DNA of 7,311 nt from positions 1 to 7,311 of the forward strand of contig JAGQNX010000085.1 in assembly GCA_020427865.1 (NCBI GenBank). The letters are read 5' to 3'. This document shows positions 6,421-7,311 of this stretch, in pieces. Position 1 is the first letter of the stretch; each line of letters opens with the position of its first letter. The position numbers and the translations under genes are program-made. This DNA is from a candidate division WWE3 bacterium. GTDB taxonomy: Bacteria; Patescibacteriota; WWE3; UBA101185; UBA10185. The notes under the pieces were generated by a model, which saw nothing but the letters and a program-made list of their open reading frames with translations, did no database searches and was not told the DNA's origin.

Positions 6421-7102
6421 TGTTGTAAGCTGCATAGTCTTTTGCCAATGGTGTTTCTATTTCCGCTGTTTCTTCCTCTGTTAGGTTTTCAAAGTATTGT
6501 CGTATTCCTCTTATTGAATTTCCATGACACGATACTGCAACATTAATTTTGTTTTGCTTCATGTGCGGTAACACTTCGTCTAAAAAATTACGCACTCTTT
6601 CGACTGTCATTTTTACACTCTCGCCATTAGGGGGTACAAAGTCATAACTTCTACGTAGATCATGCAAAAATTCTGGGTTTTCTAGTTGTAAGTCAAGTTT
6701 AGATTTACCTTGATAATCACCATAACAACGTTCTTTAATTCTAGGGTCTTTAATTATTTCTAAATCTTTAGCTTTGTTTAGAGACATTGCAATTTTCATA
6801 GTTTCTACTGCTCTAATTTGATCTGATGCAATAAGCATATGTATGTTTTTATCTTTAAGCTTCTCTGCAAGTACTTTAGCTTGTTCTTTACCTGCATCAC
6901 TTAATGGAGAATCTCGCCATCCACTAAAAACTAAAGCTTTATTATCTTCTGTCTGCCCATGTCTAAACACGTACAGTATTGGGTAATTTGGGTCTTCGGA
7001 TTTAGGAAGAGGTTGCGGATCTTTTTTATATGATAGGTATGCAACCGCATCATCTACCTTTTCTTTAGAATACTTTTGATATAAAGCAGGATCAATGTTC
7101 AC
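6413..7102 (-). CDS. gpmA: Probable 2,3-bisphosphoglycerate-dependent phosphoglycerate mutase (histidine phosphatase superfamily)
   Basis: The 229-residue protein should interconvert 3- and 2-phosphoglycerate through a phosphohistidine, supplying enolase. It has RHG (47-49) with catalytic His48, SGWRDSPLSDAG (60-71), Arg97 in SDQIRAVET, ERCYGDYQGKSK (124-135) with E124, Y127 and K135 in the spacing of E. coli GpmA E89, Y92 and K100, PPNGES (157-162), and the second His193 in CHGNSIR. The C-terminal LTEEETAEIETP also matches GpmA, which favours a mutase over a generic phosphatase, though a phosphatase role is not excluded. Two things differ from GpmA: about 35 extra N-terminal residues precede the first strand (LYVFRHG), and the insert of roughly 25 residues between the KSK region and PPNGES is missing. 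GTG at 7102 is the only reasonable start (first internal Met is residue 89); an AAAGGTGA string overlaps it. The lexA stop is 19 nt upstream, so the two may be co-transcribed. The stop codon is TAG. Confidence 0.88.
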   Translation of the reverse strand: MNIDPALYQKYSKEKVDDAVAYLSYKKDPQPLPKSEDPNYPILYVFRHGQTEDNKALVFSGWRDSPLSDAGKEQAKVLAEKLKDKNIHMLIASDQIRAVETMKIAMSLNKAKDLEIIKDPRIKERCYGDYQGKSKLDLQLENPEFLHDLRRSYDFVPPNGESVKMTVERVRNFLDEVLPHMKQNKINVAVSCHGNSIRGIRQYFENLTEEETAEIETPLAKDYAAYNIK

Positions 7103-7121
7103 CTTTAAAGTCTACCACGTG

Positions 7122-7311
7122 TTATACGAATCTTCGAATAACTCCAGAGACTTTTCCTTGAATTTTAACGTTATCTGCATCAAAATACATAGGTTCCATA
7201 TTGTCGTTAGCTGGTTGTAGTCTAACTCTATTTCCTGGTTCACGGTAAAAGGTCTTAAGTGTTGCAAACCCATTGTCTACAAGTGCAACAACAATCTCGC
7301 CATCAACAGCA
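7122..7311 (-). CDS. lexA: LexA repressor, C-terminal fragment (5' end outside the window)
   Basis: The last 62 codons and TAA stop of a minus-strand gene are visible, beginning one base into a codon at the window edge. The fragment matches the end of the LexA S24 peptidase domain: DGEIVVALVDN (3-13), FATLKTFYRE (15-24), RVRLQPANDNMEPMYF (28-43) and IQGKVSGVIRRF (50-61). Lys19 of the fragment (codon 7254-7256) is in the position of the general base of the Ser-Lys dyad used in self-cleavage. The catalytic Ser, the cleavage site and the DNA-binding domain lie outside the window, so complete function cannot be confirmed. UmuD and related phage repressors share this fold, but VVALVD...ATLK...LQPAN...VxGVIRR is characteristic of LexA of Gram-positive type. 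LexA normally represses DNA damage genes. The phosphoglycerate mutase gene begins 19 nt after its stop. Confidence 0.92.
   Translation of the reverse strand, partial: AVDGEIVVALVDNGFATLKTFYREPGNRVRLQPANDNMEPMYFDADNVKIQGKVSGVIRRFV

Noticed and set aside
6416..6429. Possible terminator hairpin CTTA-N6-TAAG at the enolase/mutase junction
   Set aside because: The stem is only 4 bp, AT-rich, and has no T-run on either strand.
7109..7137. Possible promoter for the phosphoglycerate mutase: TCGAAG-N17-TAGACT, six bases before GTG
   Set aside because: The geometry matches the leaderless pattern, but the hexamers score only 3/6 and 4/6 and lie within the lexA coding end, so it is not distinguishable from chance.
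1..7311. Alternative genetic code (TGA as Gly or Trp), suggested by absence of TGA stops
   Set aside because: Six stop codons without TGA is a small sample in AT-rich DNA. No in-frame TGA occurs in any gene, and Gly and Trp positions in conserved motifs use GGN and TGG.
1..7311. Mobile elements, CRISPR arrays, tRNA or rRNA genes, riboswitches
   Set aside because: No regularly spaced repeats, transposase or integrase frames, cloverleaf or rRNA-like conserved strings were seen. Coding sequence fills nearly the whole window; the non-coding gaps are 84, 42, 19 and 4 nt.

Overview
The window is about 35% G+C by eye. It looks like a compact bacterial chromosome segment with short intergenic gaps, several gene overlaps and no mobile DNA. 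The mix of proteins suggests a small-genome lineage with Gram-positive-like envelope and SOS proteins: an LCP envelope ligase, a LexA with a Firmicutes/Chloroflexi-style C-terminus, a divergent enolase and a stand-alone receiver domain. A Patescibacteria (CPR) member is my best guess, but this is inference, since no rRNA or marker tree is available. All reading frames stay open under the standard code. The six stop codons visible are TAA or TAG, never TGA.

Layout. Bases 1-870 (minus) hold an LCP (LytR-CpsA-Psr) membrane protein whose 3' end lies outside the window. An 84-bp divergent promoter region (871-954) separates it from a plus-strand run of four genes: a single-domain response regulator (955-1353), a phosphomannomutase/phosphoglucomutase (1358-2791), phosphoenolpyruvate synthase (2834-5155) and enolase (5155-6420). 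The first pair is spaced by 4 nt and the last pair overlaps by 1 nt. A well-formed sigma70-type promoter lies between the mutase and PEP synthase. Two minus-strand genes follow: a 2,3-BPG-dependent-type phosphoglycerate mutase (6413-7102), whose 3' end overlaps enolase by 8 bp, and upstream of it lexA (7122-7311, C-terminal 62 codons only).

How the genes fit together. Phosphoglycerate mutase, enolase and PEP synthase catalyse three consecutive steps, 3-phosphoglycerate to 2-phosphoglycerate to PEP to/from pyruvate, so the centre of the window is a lower-glycolysis/gluconeogenesis block. The phosphohexomutase can divert hexose phosphates to sugar-1-phosphates for envelope glycans, and LCP proteins attach such glycans to the wall. 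The receiver protein at the head of the run may link this to signalling, but its partner is not visible.

The most distinctive signal is regulatory. Three genes that begin transcription units (LCP, receiver, PEP synthase) each have a -35/-10 pair with a 17-bp spacer, and a -10 ending exactly 6 nt before the start codon. That places the predicted transcription start on the start codon, so the mRNAs would be leaderless. The internal gene that follows closely (mutase) has a Shine-Dalgarno-like sequence instead. There are no tRNA, rRNA, CRISPR, IS or riboswitch features that I can support, and no stretch above 300 bp lacks a gene.
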